DNA of 55,226 nucleotides from Streptomyces niphimycinicus (GCF_018883605.1 NZ_JAHLEM010000070.1:1-55226), one strand, 5' to 3'; shown: positions 7,827 through 16,669, counted from the stretch's first letter. Program-made: numbers and translations. Notes: generated from the letters alone by a model not told the origin.

Positions 7827-9299
7827 ATGCTCGACGTGCTCATCGCTGGGGCCGGCCCGGTGGGACTCTGGCTCGCCGCGGAGTTGCGCCTGCGCGGAGT
7901 GGAAGTGACCGTCGTGGAACGCCGCGCGGCACCGGACGGACGGTCGCGCGCGGTCGGCATGCAAGCAGGCACGCTGGACACCTTCGCCACCCGCGGACTC
8001 GCGGAGCGGTTCATCGAACGCGGCACGCCGGTGCCGACCGGCCACTTCGGCGCGGCCACCACCCGGCTGGACTTCTCCACGGTCGGGGCGGTGCACCCGT
8101 ACATGCTGGCGCTCGGTCAGGCCGTCACCGAACAGCTCCTGGAGGAGCACGCGGTCTCCGTGGGCGCCCAGGTGCTGCGCCGGGAGGAAGTCGTCTCGCT
8201 CACCCAGGGGCCGGACGCCGTCGAGGTGGTGATCCGGGCCGGCGGCACCCACCGGACCGTGCGGGCCCGCTGGGTAGTGGGCTGCGACGGCACCCGCAGC
8301 GCGGTGCGCCAGGCGGCCGGCATCGACTTTCCCGGTCAGGACACCACGCTGACCGGGTGGCTCGCCGACGTCGAACTCGACGATCCGCCCACCGCGCCGC
8401 TCGCCGCCACCGGGCCGGCCGGTTCGTTCCTGGCGGCCCCGATCGGCGACGGTGTCCACCGGCTGGCGGGCCTGTCCACGGCCACCATGCACCGCGACAC
8501 CGGCGATCCGCTGACCCTGGAGGAGGTGCGCGAGCAGACCCGCGCACTGCTGGGACGGGAGCTGGGCATCCGCAACCCCCGGTGGCTGTCGCGCTACGGC
8601 AATGCCACCCGCCAGGCCGCACGGTACCGGGCCGGACGGGTGCTGCTGGCCGGGGACGCGGCCCACATGTTCTTCCCGGCCGGTGGCCAGGGCATGAACG
8701 TCGGTATCCAGGACGCCACCAACCTGGGCTGGAAGCTCGCCGCAACCCTCCAGGGCCGGGCGCCCGACGGACTGCTCGACAGCTACGACACGGAGCGTCG
8801 GCCGGCCGCCCGCGCCGTCATCGACAACACCCGCGCGCAGCTCGCCCTGTTCGCCGCGGCGAGCCCGGAGCAGATCGCGCTGCGCGAGGTGTGGTCCGCC
8901 GCGCTGGCCGAACCGGAGACCAACCGCCTGTGGGCCCGCCGGATCGCCGGCTTCGGCGATCCGCTCACCGCCGACACCGCACCCGGCACGCACCCGCTGA
9001 ACGGCACCCGCCTGGCCGGCCTCGTCCTGGACACGCCACAGGCACCCACCGCCCACCCCTTGATGCACCACGGCCGGCCATTGCTGCTGGACCTCGGCGG
9101 GACGCGGACGCCGTGCCCCGCGAGTGATCTGGAACAGCGGGCAGCCACCGTCAACACCGAAGCGGCGGACCCGATTTGGCGGGACGTCACCGCCGTCCTG
9201 ATCCGGCCGGACGCCCGGATCGCCTGGGCCGGCACCGACACCGACCCGCGGCGCCGGGCCGCGGACTGCCGCACCACCCTGCACACCCTGTGCCGCTGA
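7827..9299 (+). CDS. FAD-dependent aromatic monooxygenase
   Basis: 490 residues of the class A flavoprotein hydroxylase type, like polyketide and rifampicin hydroxylases. The FAD dinucleotide fold GAGPVGLWLAAEL is at residues 8-20, the mid-protein DG motif reads VVGCDGTRSAVRQAAG, and the ribityl-binding motif GDAAHMFFPAGGQGMNVG lies near residue 276; a C-terminal thioredoxin-like extension is present. ATG 7827 is favoured over GTG 7818 because GAGAGGAA ends 10 bases before it. Under the divergent TetR, likely substrates are aromatic antibiotics or xenobiotics (inference). Confidence 0.9.
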   Translation: MLDVLIAGAGPVGLWLAAELRLRGVEVTVVERRAAPDGRSRAVGMQAGTLDTFATRGLAERFIERGTPVPTGHFGAATTRLDFSTVGAVHPYMLALGQAVTEQLLEEHAVSVGAQVLRREEVVSLTQGPDAVEVVIRAGGTHRTVRARWVVGCDGTRSAVRQAAGIDFPGQDTTLTGWLADVELDDPPTAPLAATGPAGSFLAAPIGDGVHRLAGLSTATMHRDTGDPLTLEEVREQTRALLGRELGIRNPRWLSRYGNATRQAARYRAGRVLLAGDAAHMFFPAGGQGMNVGIQDATNLGWKLAATLQGRAPDGLLDSYDTERRPAARAVIDNTRAQLALFAAASPEQIALREVWSAALAEPETNRLWARRIAGFGDPLTADTAPGTHPLNGTRLAGLVLDTPQAPTAHPLMHHGRPLLLDLGGTRTPCPASDLEQRAATVNTEAADPIWRDVTAVLIRPDARIAWAGTDTDPRRRAADCRTTLHTLCR

Positions 9300-9326
9300 G
9301 CGCGCTCGGTGGCACAGGACGCGCGA

Positions 9327-10160
9327 TCAGCCCGCCGTGACCGTCACCGCCTTCATGAAATCGTCCGCGACCTGCGCGGCCCACTCCGGGTTCTCGAATG
9401 GCGGGTAGTGCCCGATGTCAGGCACCCTCAGCAGCCGCGCCACCGAGCCCATCTCTGCGACCGTGTCATCGACCAGCTCATCCTGTACGAGGAAGTCGTC
9501 GGTGCCCTGCACGATCAGGACCGGGCATCGCACATCGCCGAGCCGACCACGCAGATCGTGGGAGGCCCACGCCTGGCCATCGAGCGTCCCCGCCTGTTGG
9601 GAGGTGCTGCGCTGTAGCCACCTCAGCTCAATTTCCTGCTCTGAGGTCAGCTTCTTGCTCGCCGAAGCCACCGCCGCATGCTCGAGGTGATCGGTCCAGC
9701 CGGCATCGGGCGCGGCCGTCCGACCTGCCAACAACGCGGCGGCCTCGGCCGACAGCGGTGTCCACGACGCTGCCTGCATCGAGATGACACCTCGATAGCG
9801 CTCACCGTGGTGAGCGGCGAGATCCAGTGCCGTCAGTCCCCCCACGGAGGCGCCGAGTACGAAGGGCGACTCTCCGCTCAGAACCGTCTTCACGAATGCG
9901 TCCACGAATTCTGCATGGTCATGTATGGACGTGCCGGGCTTCCACTGCGCGGGGTAGGAACGGCAGTGCCCGGGAAGATCGGGCGCGATCGCGCGATATC
10001 CGCGCTCGGCAAGCAGCGGCAGTAGATGTCTGTAGACCCTGGAGTCCGTGGCTCCCGGGTGAATCAACACGATCGGGGTGTCTTCCCCGGCCTCGTCGAA
10101 ATAGGTGCGCGCGCCATTGACCGTGACATAGCGGCCCGTGATCGGTTCGAAGTTCGTCAT
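9327..10160 (-). CDS. Alpha/beta hydrolase
   Basis: 277 residues. The oxyanion segment is IVLIHPGATDSRVYRHLLP, the nucleophile elbow VLGASVGGLTALDLAA has Ser, a late IVQGTDDFLVQDELV carries the acid, and VPDIGHYPPFENPEW gives the catalytic His. The start is the ATG at 10160 (MTNFEPITG), supported by AAGGAG eight bases upstream; a longer frame to 10184 lacks such a site. It is last in a run of minus-strand genes but separated from the next by 141 bases, with its own AT-rich promoter-like region and a palindrome. Function is not more specific than hydrolase. Confidence 0.85.
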   Translation of the reverse strand: MTNFEPITGRYVTVNGARTYFDEAGEDTPIVLIHPGATDSRVYRHLLPLLAERGYRAIAPDLPGHCRSYPAQWKPGTSIHDHAEFVDAFVKTVLSGESPFVLGASVGGLTALDLAAHHGERYRGVISMQAASWTPLSAEAAALLAGRTAAPDAGWTDHLEHAAVASASKKLTSEQEIELRWLQRSTSQQAGTLDGQAWASHDLRGRLGDVRCPVLIVQGTDDFLVQDELVDDTVAEMGSVARLLRVPDIGHYPPFENPEWAAQVADDFMKAVTVTAG

Positions 10161-10228
10161 TAGTTCAACTCCTTGCTCGGCCACGCGCAGGGAAGAAATC
10201 CCACCATGACACGTTAACCGGGCGGTAA

Positions 10229-10259
10229 GATATCACAGCACTATATCTGAGATCTCAGA
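10229..10259. promoter_or_regulatory. Palindromic promoter/operator region of the hydrolase gene
   Basis: A perfect 14-base palindrome TCTGAGATCTCAGA (10246-10259) adjoins a second inverted pair, GATAT at 10229 and ATATC at 10243. This AT-rich patch stands out in GC-rich DNA and lies 70-100 bases upstream of the hydrolase start. No regulator gene is adjacent, so the binding protein is unknown. Confidence 0.5.
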
Positions 10260-10301
10260 CGTGCCTCGACGACGAAGAGGTGCGGGCAATCGGCTCAGCG
10301 T

Positions 10302-11099
10302 CTAGATGATGTTGAGGCGGTCGAGGAACGGTGTCGCGGCGGATATGTCCCCCGTGATGTGGCAGTGGTCGCGCCAGGGATTGCGGGTGGTGGCCCAGGC
10401 GATGAAGTCGAGGGCCGTGCTGTGGGCCTGGGTGGTGGCGTCCGCGCCGGGTGCCACGGTCAGATCCCCGTCCGGCCCGGTCGCGGGGAGGATGGTGACG
10501 GTGGTGGCGCCCGGCCCGGTCAGATCGAGGACGAGGGGTTGGCTGACGGCGGCGGTGAGTTCGGGCCCCTGCATCTGGGGGAGGCCCGCGAGCATGAAGC
10601 CGATGGCGGGGGCGACCTGGTCGTCGGTCGGTTCGGGCAGGGTGAGGGGGAGCGGTCCGCCGGGGGCGAGCATGTCGTCGCGCAGGTGGCAGAAGACGTT
10701 GAACGCCATGGTGTTCGCGAGGAGATGGCGCGGATACGTCCCGAGTCCGGGCACCTCGACGGGCTCGTCGGCGCGGGGCGGTTCCTGGGCCGCTTCCAGG
10801 AGGTCCAGTTGCCGGGGGGTGCTGTGCCGCCACTCGTCGAGGACTTCGGTATGGCTCCGGCCACGGGGTTCGTCGACGCGCAGATCGTGGTAGCGCTCGC
10901 GGTTCTTCGGCAGGGAGGGGTCGGGTGGCGGCGGGTCCACCGCCTCGGAGGCGAGGGCCGCGAGGTGGGCCACCACGTCGATGACGCGCCAGCCGGCGCA
11001 CGCGGACGGCAGCTCCCACTGCCCGTCGTCCACCTGGGGGACGATCTCGGCCAGTTGCGCCGTGCTCGAACGCGCGGCGGCGAGGCCGGCACGGGTCAT
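10302..11099 (-). CDS. Maleylpyruvate isomerase family, mycothiol-dependent-type protein
   Basis: 265 residues. The N-terminal four-helix DinB-like fold (VDDGQWELPSACAGWRVIDVVAHLAAL, with the metal-type His in VVAHLA) and a downstream NVFCHLRDDML match the actinobacterial MDMPI_N family; the C-terminal part is the small sterol-carrier-like MDMPI_C domain. Family members include mycothiol-dependent maleylpyruvate isomerase, but most are uncharacterised. It lies 102 bases downstream of the aldehyde dehydrogenase on the same strand and may be co-transcribed with it. Confidence 0.8.
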   Translation of the reverse strand: MTRAGLAAARSSTAQLAEIVPQVDDGQWELPSACAGWRVIDVVAHLAALASEAVDPPPPDPSLPKNRERYHDLRVDEPRGRSHTEVLDEWRHSTPRQLDLLEAAQEPPRADEPVEVPGLGTYPRHLLANTMAFNVFCHLRDDMLAPGGPLPLTLPEPTDDQVAPAIGFMLAGLPQMQGPELTAAVSQPLVLDLTGPGATTVTILPATGPDGDLTVAPGADATTQAHSTALDFIAWATTRNPWRDHCHITGDISAATPFLDRLNII

Positions 11100-11201
11100 C
11101 GTTCCTCCCTCGCCCTTCTCGAACCTCTCGCCGCTCTCAAATCTCTCGACTCGAAGGGGCGGTCCGGTCGGGGCGTGGCTTGGCGGGACGGGCGCCAGGG
11201 G

Positions 11202-12584
11202 TCAGGCGTCCTGGCCGATCCAGACGGTCTTGGCGTTCATGAACTCCCGCATGCCGAGGTCCGACAGTTCGCGTCCGTAGCCGCTGCGCTTGACGCCGCC
11301 GAAGGGGATCTCGGGGTAGCTGGTCGTGTTGCCGTTCACGAAGGCCATGCCCGACTGCACATCGCGGACGAACAGTTCGCGTTCGGCCTCGTCCTCGGTC
11401 CACAGGTTCGATCCGAGGCCGTACGGGTGCCCGTTGGCCTCGCCCAGGGCGTCCTCCAGTGAGGGGACCGCCCACACCTGCGCCACGGGGCCGAAGACCT
11501 CCTCGTGGTACATCCGCATCTGCGGTGTGACGCCGGTCAGCACGGTGGGCGGGTAGAACCAGCCGGGCCCGTCCGGGCGTTCGCCGCCCAGCAGCACCGT
11601 CGCGCCCTTGCCGACGGCATCGTCGACGTAACCCGCCACATCCTGCCGGCCGGACTCGGTGGCCAGCGGCCCGACATCGGTGGCCTCGTCCATCGGGTCA
11701 CCCACCACCAGCGCCCCCATCTTCGCCACGAACATCTCGATGAAGGAGTCGGCGATGTCCTGGTGCACGTAGAACCGCTTGGCGTTGATGCACGACTGCC
11801 CGTTGTTCAGACACCGCGCCTTCACCGCGACATCGGTGGCCCGCTCCAGATCCGTGGAGGGCATGACGATGAACGGATCGGAGCCGCCGAGTTCGAGGAC
11901 CACCTTCTTGATCTCATTGCCCGCGATGGTCGCCACCGACCGCCCTGCCGGTTCACTGCCGGTCAGCGTCGCGGCCGCCACCCGCGGGTCGCGCAGCACC
12001 TGCTCCACCCTCCCCGAGGAGATCAGCAGAGTCTGGAACACATCCTGGGGGAATCCGGCGTCACGGAAGAGTTCCTCCAGGTACAAGGCGCACTGCGGTA
12101 CGTTCGAGGCGTGCTTGAGCAGGCCCACGTTCCCCGCCATCAGCGCGGGCGCGGCGAACCGCATGGCCTGCCACAACGGCAGATTCCACGGCATCACCGC
12201 GAGCACCACACCGATCGGCTGGTGTGAGACGAACGTCTGCTTCGCGCCCACGCGCCCGGCGTCGGCGTCCATGTCCCGCAGGAACGCGGGGCCCTCGGCG
12301 GCGTAGAAGCGGAGCCCGTGGACGCACTTGGCCACTTCCTCCTCCGCCGCCCGGAACGTCTTGCCCATCTCCGTGGTGATCATCCGGCTGACGCTCTCGA
12401 TCTCCTTCTCCAGGCGTTCGGCCGCATGCTGTAGCCATGCCGCCCGTTCCTCGACGCTCGTCAGCCGGTACGAGGCGGCCGCGGCCGCCGCCCGGGCGAG
12501 CTTGTCCTCCAGTTCCTCCGGAGTCAGCTCTTCGTACCTCCTGAGGACCTCACCTGTCACAGGACTCGTCGTCGCAATAGCCAT
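11202..12584 (-). CDS. NAD(P)-dependent succinate-semialdehyde dehydrogenase-like aldehyde dehydrogenase
   Basis: 460 residues, the usual length for short SSADH. Key sites: VMPWNLPLWQ (cofactor region), VVLELGGSDPFIV with the general-base Glu, and the catalytic Cys in CLNNGQSCINAKRFYV; the C terminus has PFGGVKRSGYGRELSDLG. The start ATG at 12584 (MAIATTSPVTG) fits the family; the extra 15 codons to 12629 do not. It follows the SDR gene by 105 bases on the same strand. The substrate is most likely succinate semialdehyde or a similar aldehyde acid (family knowledge). Confidence 0.9.
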   Translation of the reverse strand: MAIATTSPVTGEVLRRYEELTPEELEDKLARAAAAAASYRLTSVEERAAWLQHAAERLEKEIESVSRMITTEMGKTFRAAEEEVAKCVHGLRFYAAEGPAFLRDMDADAGRVGAKQTFVSHQPIGVVLAVMPWNLPLWQAMRFAAPALMAGNVGLLKHASNVPQCALYLEELFRDAGFPQDVFQTLLISSGRVEQVLRDPRVAAATLTGSEPAGRSVATIAGNEIKKVVLELGGSDPFIVMPSTDLERATDVAVKARCLNNGQSCINAKRFYVHQDIADSFIEMFVAKMGALVVGDPMDEATDVGPLATESGRQDVAGYVDDAVGKGATVLLGGERPDGPGWFYPPTVLTGVTPQMRMYHEEVFGPVAQVWAVPSLEDALGEANGHPYGLGSNLWTEDEAERELFVRDVQSGMAFVNGNTTSYPEIPFGGVKRSGYGRELSDLGMREFMNAKTVWIGQDA

Positions 12585-12689
12585 AATTCGACGGTAGGAC
12601 GGTGGAATAGGGCTCGCAAATTCACCCATTTGCCTCAGATGGGATGCGAGGTGGCGGCCACCCCACCCGTCGCCGTGAACCTGGGCACA

Positions 12690-13415
12690 TCACCAGGGCA
12701 CCACTCCGTTGTCGTCGAAGAGCTGACCGGTGGGGCCGTCGTCGGGCAGCGCGGCCAGCCGGATGGCGATCGCCGCGCCCTGCTCAGCGGTCTGGGTGCC
12801 GCTGAACCCGTTGAGGTCGGTGGCCACGTAGCCGGGGCAGGCGTTGTTGATCAAGATATTGGTGCCGCTCAGCTCCTTGGCGTACTGGATGGTGACGGCG
12901 TTGAGGTAGGTCTTCGTCGGCGCGTAGCCCCCGCTGATCCCTCCGAGGTCGACGCCGGGCGTGGTCTGGAGGGCCAGCGAGCCGACATGGCTGGACTGAT
13001 TGACGATCCGCGGGTGCGCCGAGTGGCGCAGCAGCGGCAGCATCGCGTTGGTGACCCGGATGACGCCGAAGACATTGGTCTCCACCAGCCGCCGCACGGT
13101 CTCCAGGTCGACGGTGGTCGGCTCCTGCGGCCAATCGCCCGCGATTCCGGCGTTGTTGACCAGCACATCAAGGCGTCCCGCCCGCTCCTCGATCAGCCGC
13201 GCCGCGCCGGTCACGCTCGCGTCGTCGGTGACATCCAAGGGCACGCCGAACGCGTCGGCACCCGCCGCGCGCAGTGCGGCCACGGCGTCCACCCTGCGTT
13301 GCTCGTCCCGCACGCCGACACCGACACTCCAGCCCAATGCGCCCAGCCCGGCCGCGATCGCGTACCCGATTCCCTTGTTCGCGCCGGTGACCAGCGCGAT
13401 GGTCTTCTCGCTCAT
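12690..13415 (-). CDS. Short-chain dehydrogenase/reductase
   Basis: 241 residues of classical SDR type. TGANKGIGYAIA is the nucleotide motif, VLVNNAGIAG follows, catalytic Ser is in NQSSHVGSL, and the active-site pair is Tyr/Lys in YAPTK. It resembles carbonyl reductases of the TGANKGIG subfamily. The ATG at 13415 (MSEKTIALVTG) is the family start. It is divergent from the LysR gene at 13520, with only 104 bases between, and upstream of the aldehyde dehydrogenase; LysR probably controls at least this gene. Confidence 0.88.
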   Translation of the reverse strand: MSEKTIALVTGANKGIGYAIAAGLGALGWSVGVGVRDEQRRVDAVAALRAAGADAFGVPLDVTDDASVTGAARLIEERAGRLDVLVNNAGIAGDWPQEPTTVDLETVRRLVETNVFGVIRVTNAMLPLLRHSAHPRIVNQSSHVGSLALQTTPGVDLGGISGGYAPTKTYLNAVTIQYAKELSGTNILINNACPGYVATDLNGFSGTQTAEQGAAIAIRLAALPDDGPTGQLFDDNGVVPW

Positions 13416-13519
13416 GACAGCGAGCATGGCCGCGCTTCGACCGGGCACCAACACCGTCTCGGTCATGCAGCGATACCCGGGCGGCATCGATCGAACTCCA
13501 CCGGAGTTACGGTGCGTGG

Positions 13520-14359
13520 ATGGAGATACGCGAGCTGCGGTACTTCGTCGCCATCGCCGAGGAACTGCACTTCGGCAAGGCCGCCGAACGGTTGGAGATA
13601 GCCCAGCCGCCCCTGTCCCGCGCCATCGCCGGGCTCGAACGACAGCTCGGGGTCACACTTCTGGAGCGCACCAGCCGCAAGGTCACGCTCACCGAGGCCG
13701 GGGCGGTGCTGCTGTCCGAGGGGCGCGCGATCCTCGGCGCGGTGGCCGCGGCCGAGCGGCGTACCCAGCAGGCCGCGCAAAGGTGCTCCCGCCTTGTCCT
13801 CGCCGTGAAATCCGGCACCGCCGGTGAATTGCTGGCCAAACTCCTCGACGCCTATCGCGCGGAGCCCGGCGCGGCCACCGTCGACCTGTTGCTCTGCGAA
13901 GCGCATCAGCAACAGAGACTGCTGCGGAATGGGCAAGCCGATGTGGCTCTGCTGCACTTGCCATTCGATTCGGTGGCCGGACTCGACACCGAAATTCTGC
14001 ATACCGAGCGACAGGTGGCGATCGTGCCCGCCTCTCATTCACTCGCCGGGCGCGCACAGCTCCGGATGGTCGAGGTCACCGAATTGCCGGAACTTCCGAT
14101 GGCTCGCTGGCCCGGTCCCGATGGCACCTATCCGCAGGGACCGGGGGCAGAGGTACGGAACCTGACACAGCTCTTCCAACTGATCGCGCTCGGCCGTGGC
14201 ACCGTGATCATCCCCGAGTCCGCCGGTACCGACCTGCGCCGGGATCTCGCCGCCGTGCCGGTCCTGGATGCTCCGCCGGTGACCACGGTGATCGCTTGGC
14301 CCGCGCAGAGCCGGCTTCGCGCGGTCGCCGACCTGATCCGCGTAGCGACCAGTCTGTAA
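13520..14359 (+). CDS. LysR-family transcriptional regulator
   Basis: 279 residues. The winged HTH is at the N terminus: ELRYFVAIAEELHFGKAAERL, then QPPLSRAIAGLERQLGVTLLERT. The remainder is a periplasmic-binding-like effector domain ending in a segment with VIAWPAQSRLRAVADL. It is divergent from the SDR gene. A broken second LysR N terminus lies on the opposite strand just beyond its 3' end. Confidence 0.92.
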   Translation: MEIRELRYFVAIAEELHFGKAAERLEIAQPPLSRAIAGLERQLGVTLLERTSRKVTLTEAGAVLLSEGRAILGAVAAAERRTQQAAQRCSRLVLAVKSGTAGELLAKLLDAYRAEPGAATVDLLLCEAHQQQRLLRNGQADVALLHLPFDSVAGLDTEILHTERQVAIVPASHSLAGRAQLRMVEVTELPELPMARWPGPDGTYPQGPGAEVRNLTQLFQLIALGRGTVIIPESAGTDLRRDLAAVPVLDAPPVTTVIAWPAQSRLRAVADLIRVATSL

Positions 14360-14361
14360 CC

Positions 14362-14500
14362 GGCTGTTCATGCCGTCCGAGTTGCTCCGCGGCGCGACCG
14401 AAGCGGAGGGTCTGGGCGACGGCCAGGAAGTAGCGGGCCTGGCGGACCTCGATCGTCTGTCGCTCCAAGTCGCTCAGCATTCCCCGGTCTACGCGCCACG
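14362..14500 (-). pseudogene. LysR-family N-terminal remnant
   Basis: On the minus strand the frame reads TIEVRQARYFLAVAQTLRFG then RAAEQLGRHEQP, an unmistakable LysR HTH start, then loses similarity where the recognition helix should follow; the frame continues as Arg/Pro-rich non-protein inside the intact LysR gene on the other strand. Only about 45 recognisable residues remain, so this is a truncated relic. A TCTACA-N4-TGTAGA palindrome sits at its 5' end. Confidence 0.6.
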
Positions 14501-14504
14501 GCCA

Positions 14505-14520
14505 TCTACAGTGCTGTAGA
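14505..14520. promoter_or_regulatory. Palindromic operator upstream of tatA-like gene (site A)
   Basis: TCTACA-GTGC-TGTAGA, extended by one base each side to ATCTACAGTGCTGTAGAT. It ends 46 bases before the ATG of the TatA-like gene. TAGATT overlapping its right arm could be a -10 element, so bound protein would repress. Two more copies occur at 16654 and 16743. Confidence 0.7.
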
Positions 14521-14566
14521 TTTTCGACGCCACCACCCCACTCATCCATGGCGAAAGCAGGCACCC

Positions 14567-14830
14567 ATGCTAGGGATAAGCGAGCTGGCCCTCCTCCTCA
14601 TCGTGGTCATCGTCGTCGTCGGGGCCAAGAAGCTCCCCGATCTGGTCCGTTCCATGGGCAAGTCGGCCCGTATCTTCAAGAGCGAAGCCAAGGCGATGGC
14701 ATCCGATGACGACGGTCGGCGGGACCCCTCCGTCCCGAGGGTCATCCAGGCCCAGCCCGGCGATGTGATCAGTTCCCGGACGACGGACCCCGAGCCGGGC
14801 AGCGGGAGCAGCGGCACCGGACCGCGCTGA
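14567..14830 (+). CDS. TatA/TatE-type twin-arginine translocase subunit
   Basis: 87 residues. The N terminus is a single membrane helix (ISELALLLIVVIVVVGAKKL) followed directly by the amphipathic helix LPDLVRSMGKSARIFKSEAK, exactly the TatA layout; the tail is short, polar and Pro/Gly-rich. TatA forms the protein-conducting part of the Tat pathway. This copy is not with tatB or tatC and carries the TCTACA-N4-TGTAGA site upstream, suggesting a conditional paralogue rather than the housekeeping TatA (inference). Its last 62 bases overlap the convergent channel gene. Confidence 0.85.
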   Translation: MLGISELALLLIVVIVVVGAKKLPDLVRSMGKSARIFKSEAKAMASDDDGRRDPSVPRVIQAQPGDVISSRTTDPEPGSGSSGTGPR

Positions 14831-15716
14831 CGCCGCCGCCGCGAGGGGCGTGTGGCATGCCGCTCGTGGTGCCCAGGTCCGCTTCGAGGTCGTCCAGGGC
14901 CTGCCGGGCGGCCGCGATCCGTTGACGCAGCGGCTCCGGAGCGGGTCCGATGGGTGCGGGGCCCGGCGGTTCGGCCTGCTCCGCTTCCTCCATGGCGCGG
15001 GCTTCCTCGAGGGAGTTGATGACCACGCCGATGAGCAGGTTCACCAGGACGAATGAGCCCAGCAGTACGAACGAGGCGAAGTAGACGATGGTCCAGCGGG
15101 AGATCTCCAGTCCCGCCCGTACCGCGTCCCCCAGCCCGTCCAGGGTGATGAGCAGGAAGAGGGTCAGGACGGCCCGGCCGATCGAGCCGTAGTGCTCCGG
15201 GTCGTCATCGGCGAAGAACACCCAGCCGACCATGGCGTACACATACAGCACCAGCGTGCCGACCAGCAGGAAGCTCAGGGTGCCGGGAAGGCTCTTGCCG
15301 ATGGCCGTGATCACCACCCGTATCTGTGGCAGGAACCGCGCGGCCCGCAGCACCCGTGCCAGGCGCAGCAGCCGCAGAACCGTCGCGTTCTCGCGTGTGA
15401 TGGGCAGGAAGGCCAGCGCCACGACGGCGATGTCGAACAGGTTCCAGGGATCGCGGAAGAAGTCCCCGGGCCGGTCCCCGTGGGCCACCATCCGCAAGAG
15501 GATCTCGGCCGTGAAAATCGCCAGGAACCCGTGTTCCAGCGCCTTGAGTTCAGTGTGCCAGTCCGCCACCACACCGCTGTACGTCTCGACGCCGAGGACC
15601 GCGGCATTGGCCATGATGACGCTGAAGACCACCACACCGAACCAGCCCGAGTCGACGACCCGGCGGGAACCCTCCACGAGGGCGTGCACCTTGGGCGCGG
15701 CAGTACCGTTCACCAT
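14769..15716 (-). CDS. Voltage-gated-type cation channel (NaChBac-like six-helix channel)
   Basis: 315 residues with six predicted membrane helices. S4 (about 112-133) has the voltage-sensor periodicity Arg115, 118, 121, 124 and 127 in LRLLRLARVLRAARFLPQIR. The pore loop reads LFLLITLDGLGDAVRAG, so the filter is TLDGLGD (191-197) instead of the TLESWAS of NaChBac-type sodium channels. A cytoplasmic acidic helix (SLEEARAMEEAEQAEPP) and a coiled-coil-like RQRIAAARQALDDLEADLG follow S6. It lies 55 bases downstream of the P-loop ATPase gene on the same strand and probably shares its promoter. Confidence 0.88.
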   Translation of the reverse strand: MVNGTAAPKVHALVEGSRRVVDSGWFGVVVFSVIMANAAVLGVETYSGVVADWHTELKALEHGFLAIFTAEILLRMVAHGDRPGDFFRDPWNLFDIAVVALAFLPITRENATVLRLLRLARVLRAARFLPQIRVVITAIGKSLPGTLSFLLVGTLVLYVYAMVGWVFFADDDPEHYGSIGRAVLTLFLLITLDGLGDAVRAGLEISRWTIVYFASFVLLGSFVLVNLLIGVVINSLEEARAMEEAEQAEPPGPAPIGPAPEPLRQRIAAARQALDDLEADLGTTSGMPHAPRGGGVSAVRCRCSRCPARGPSSGN

Positions 15717-15771
15717 CTCGCTTCCATCAGTTCTGAGCCGCCACTCGCAGCCGAGGTTGCCCCGTATCCAC

Positions 15772-16458
15772 CTATGGCAGCGGGCCGAACACCGCTGCCG
15801 CTACGTGCTTTCGCGATATCCGGTCGAGCAGGACGATGGAAGCCGCTTCCGCCACCGGTTCGGGGACCGGCCTCATGGCACCGTCCGGGTATGCCGTGTC
15901 GGCGCCGGGTAACGCGTGCAGCAGGCGGTCGATACCCCGCTGGTGCCGGGCGAAGATGCGTGGCGGAGCCCACCGGCCCCGCGCCTTCTGCCCCGCCAGC
16001 GCCTCGTCCGCCCCGACGTCCAGGAGCACCACGTGCAGCTCCCGTTGCTCCCGCCGGGTGTGCCGGGCCAGCCAGCGACGGAGCCAGGGCCGGCTGCCGC
16101 AGTCGTGCACCAGCAGGGGGGACATGCGGCGCATCCGCCGACGTAACCCCTGAAAATGTCTGAGTCGAGACCATGGCCGGTATACGCCGTACGGCAGCCA
16201 ATCGGGCATGACCGCCTCGCAGGCGAGCCGGACCGCCCTGGGATCGACGGCGGGCGCCGCCTTGGACCAGCGTGCGATCAACGTGCTCTTCCCGCTGCCG
16301 GGCAGGCCGGAAACGACCACCACGGCATTGGCCGGATAGGCCAGGACGGCGGGGGCGTCGGCCCGCCCGCGCAGGTCGACCACGCCCCGCGGCCGAAGGC
16401 ATCTGCCTGGCGGGCGGCTCGGCCGCGCCGCCGTGCCCACCTCGTCGATCGTGCTCAC
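15772..16458 (-). CDS. P-loop ATPase/kinase of the AAA_33 type
   Basis: 228 residues from a GTG start. Walker A is VVVVSGLPGSGKSTLIARW at about residues 46-64. The rest fits small P-loop kinases that act on a small substrate, with LLVHDCGSRPWLRRWLAR and VVLLDVGADEALAGQKARGR (a lid-like Arg region). The 40-residue leader before the domain is polar. The substrate is unknown. Its leader is 195 bases from palindrome site B, and the channel gene follows 55 bases downstream. Confidence 0.75.
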   Translation of the reverse strand: MSTIDEVGTAARPSRPPGRCLRPRGVVDLRGRADAPAVLAYPANAVVVVSGLPGSGKSTLIARWSKAAPAVDPRAVRLACEAVMPDWLPYGVYRPWSRLRHFQGLRRRMRRMSPLLVHDCGSRPWLRRWLARHTRREQRELHVVLLDVGADEALAGQKARGRWAPPRIFARHQRGIDRLLHALPGADTAYPDGAMRPVPEPVAEAASIVLLDRISRKHVAAAVFGPLP

Positions 16459-16653
16459 GGATGCCTCTTATTCCGCGGTCACACCACGAAGACGGCCGAC
16501 TCCGTCTGAGGCGGGATTGCCGCCTTCGGACAGGCTCACAGTCACAGGGCACAGCTCCTGGGTTTCAGGTGACCAACACACGGGGGGCGGACGGGCGCGA
16601 AGGCTCGCAGAAGTAGATTTCCCCTGTCGCCGGGTGCCGGATCCGGCCGTAAA

Positions 16654-16669
16654 TCTACAGCACTGTAGA
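16654..16669. promoter_or_regulatory. Palindromic operator (site B)
   Basis: TCTACA-GCAC-TGTAGA, the exact reverse complement of site A. Read leftwards it is followed by TTTACGG, and TGTAGATTT could again form a -10 element for transcription towards the P-loop ATPase and channel genes. Confidence 0.7.

Noticed and set aside
14208..14361. Continuation of the LysR relic into the intact LysR gene
   Set aside because: Beyond 14362 the minus frame is only the antisense of the intact gene; the relic ends before it.
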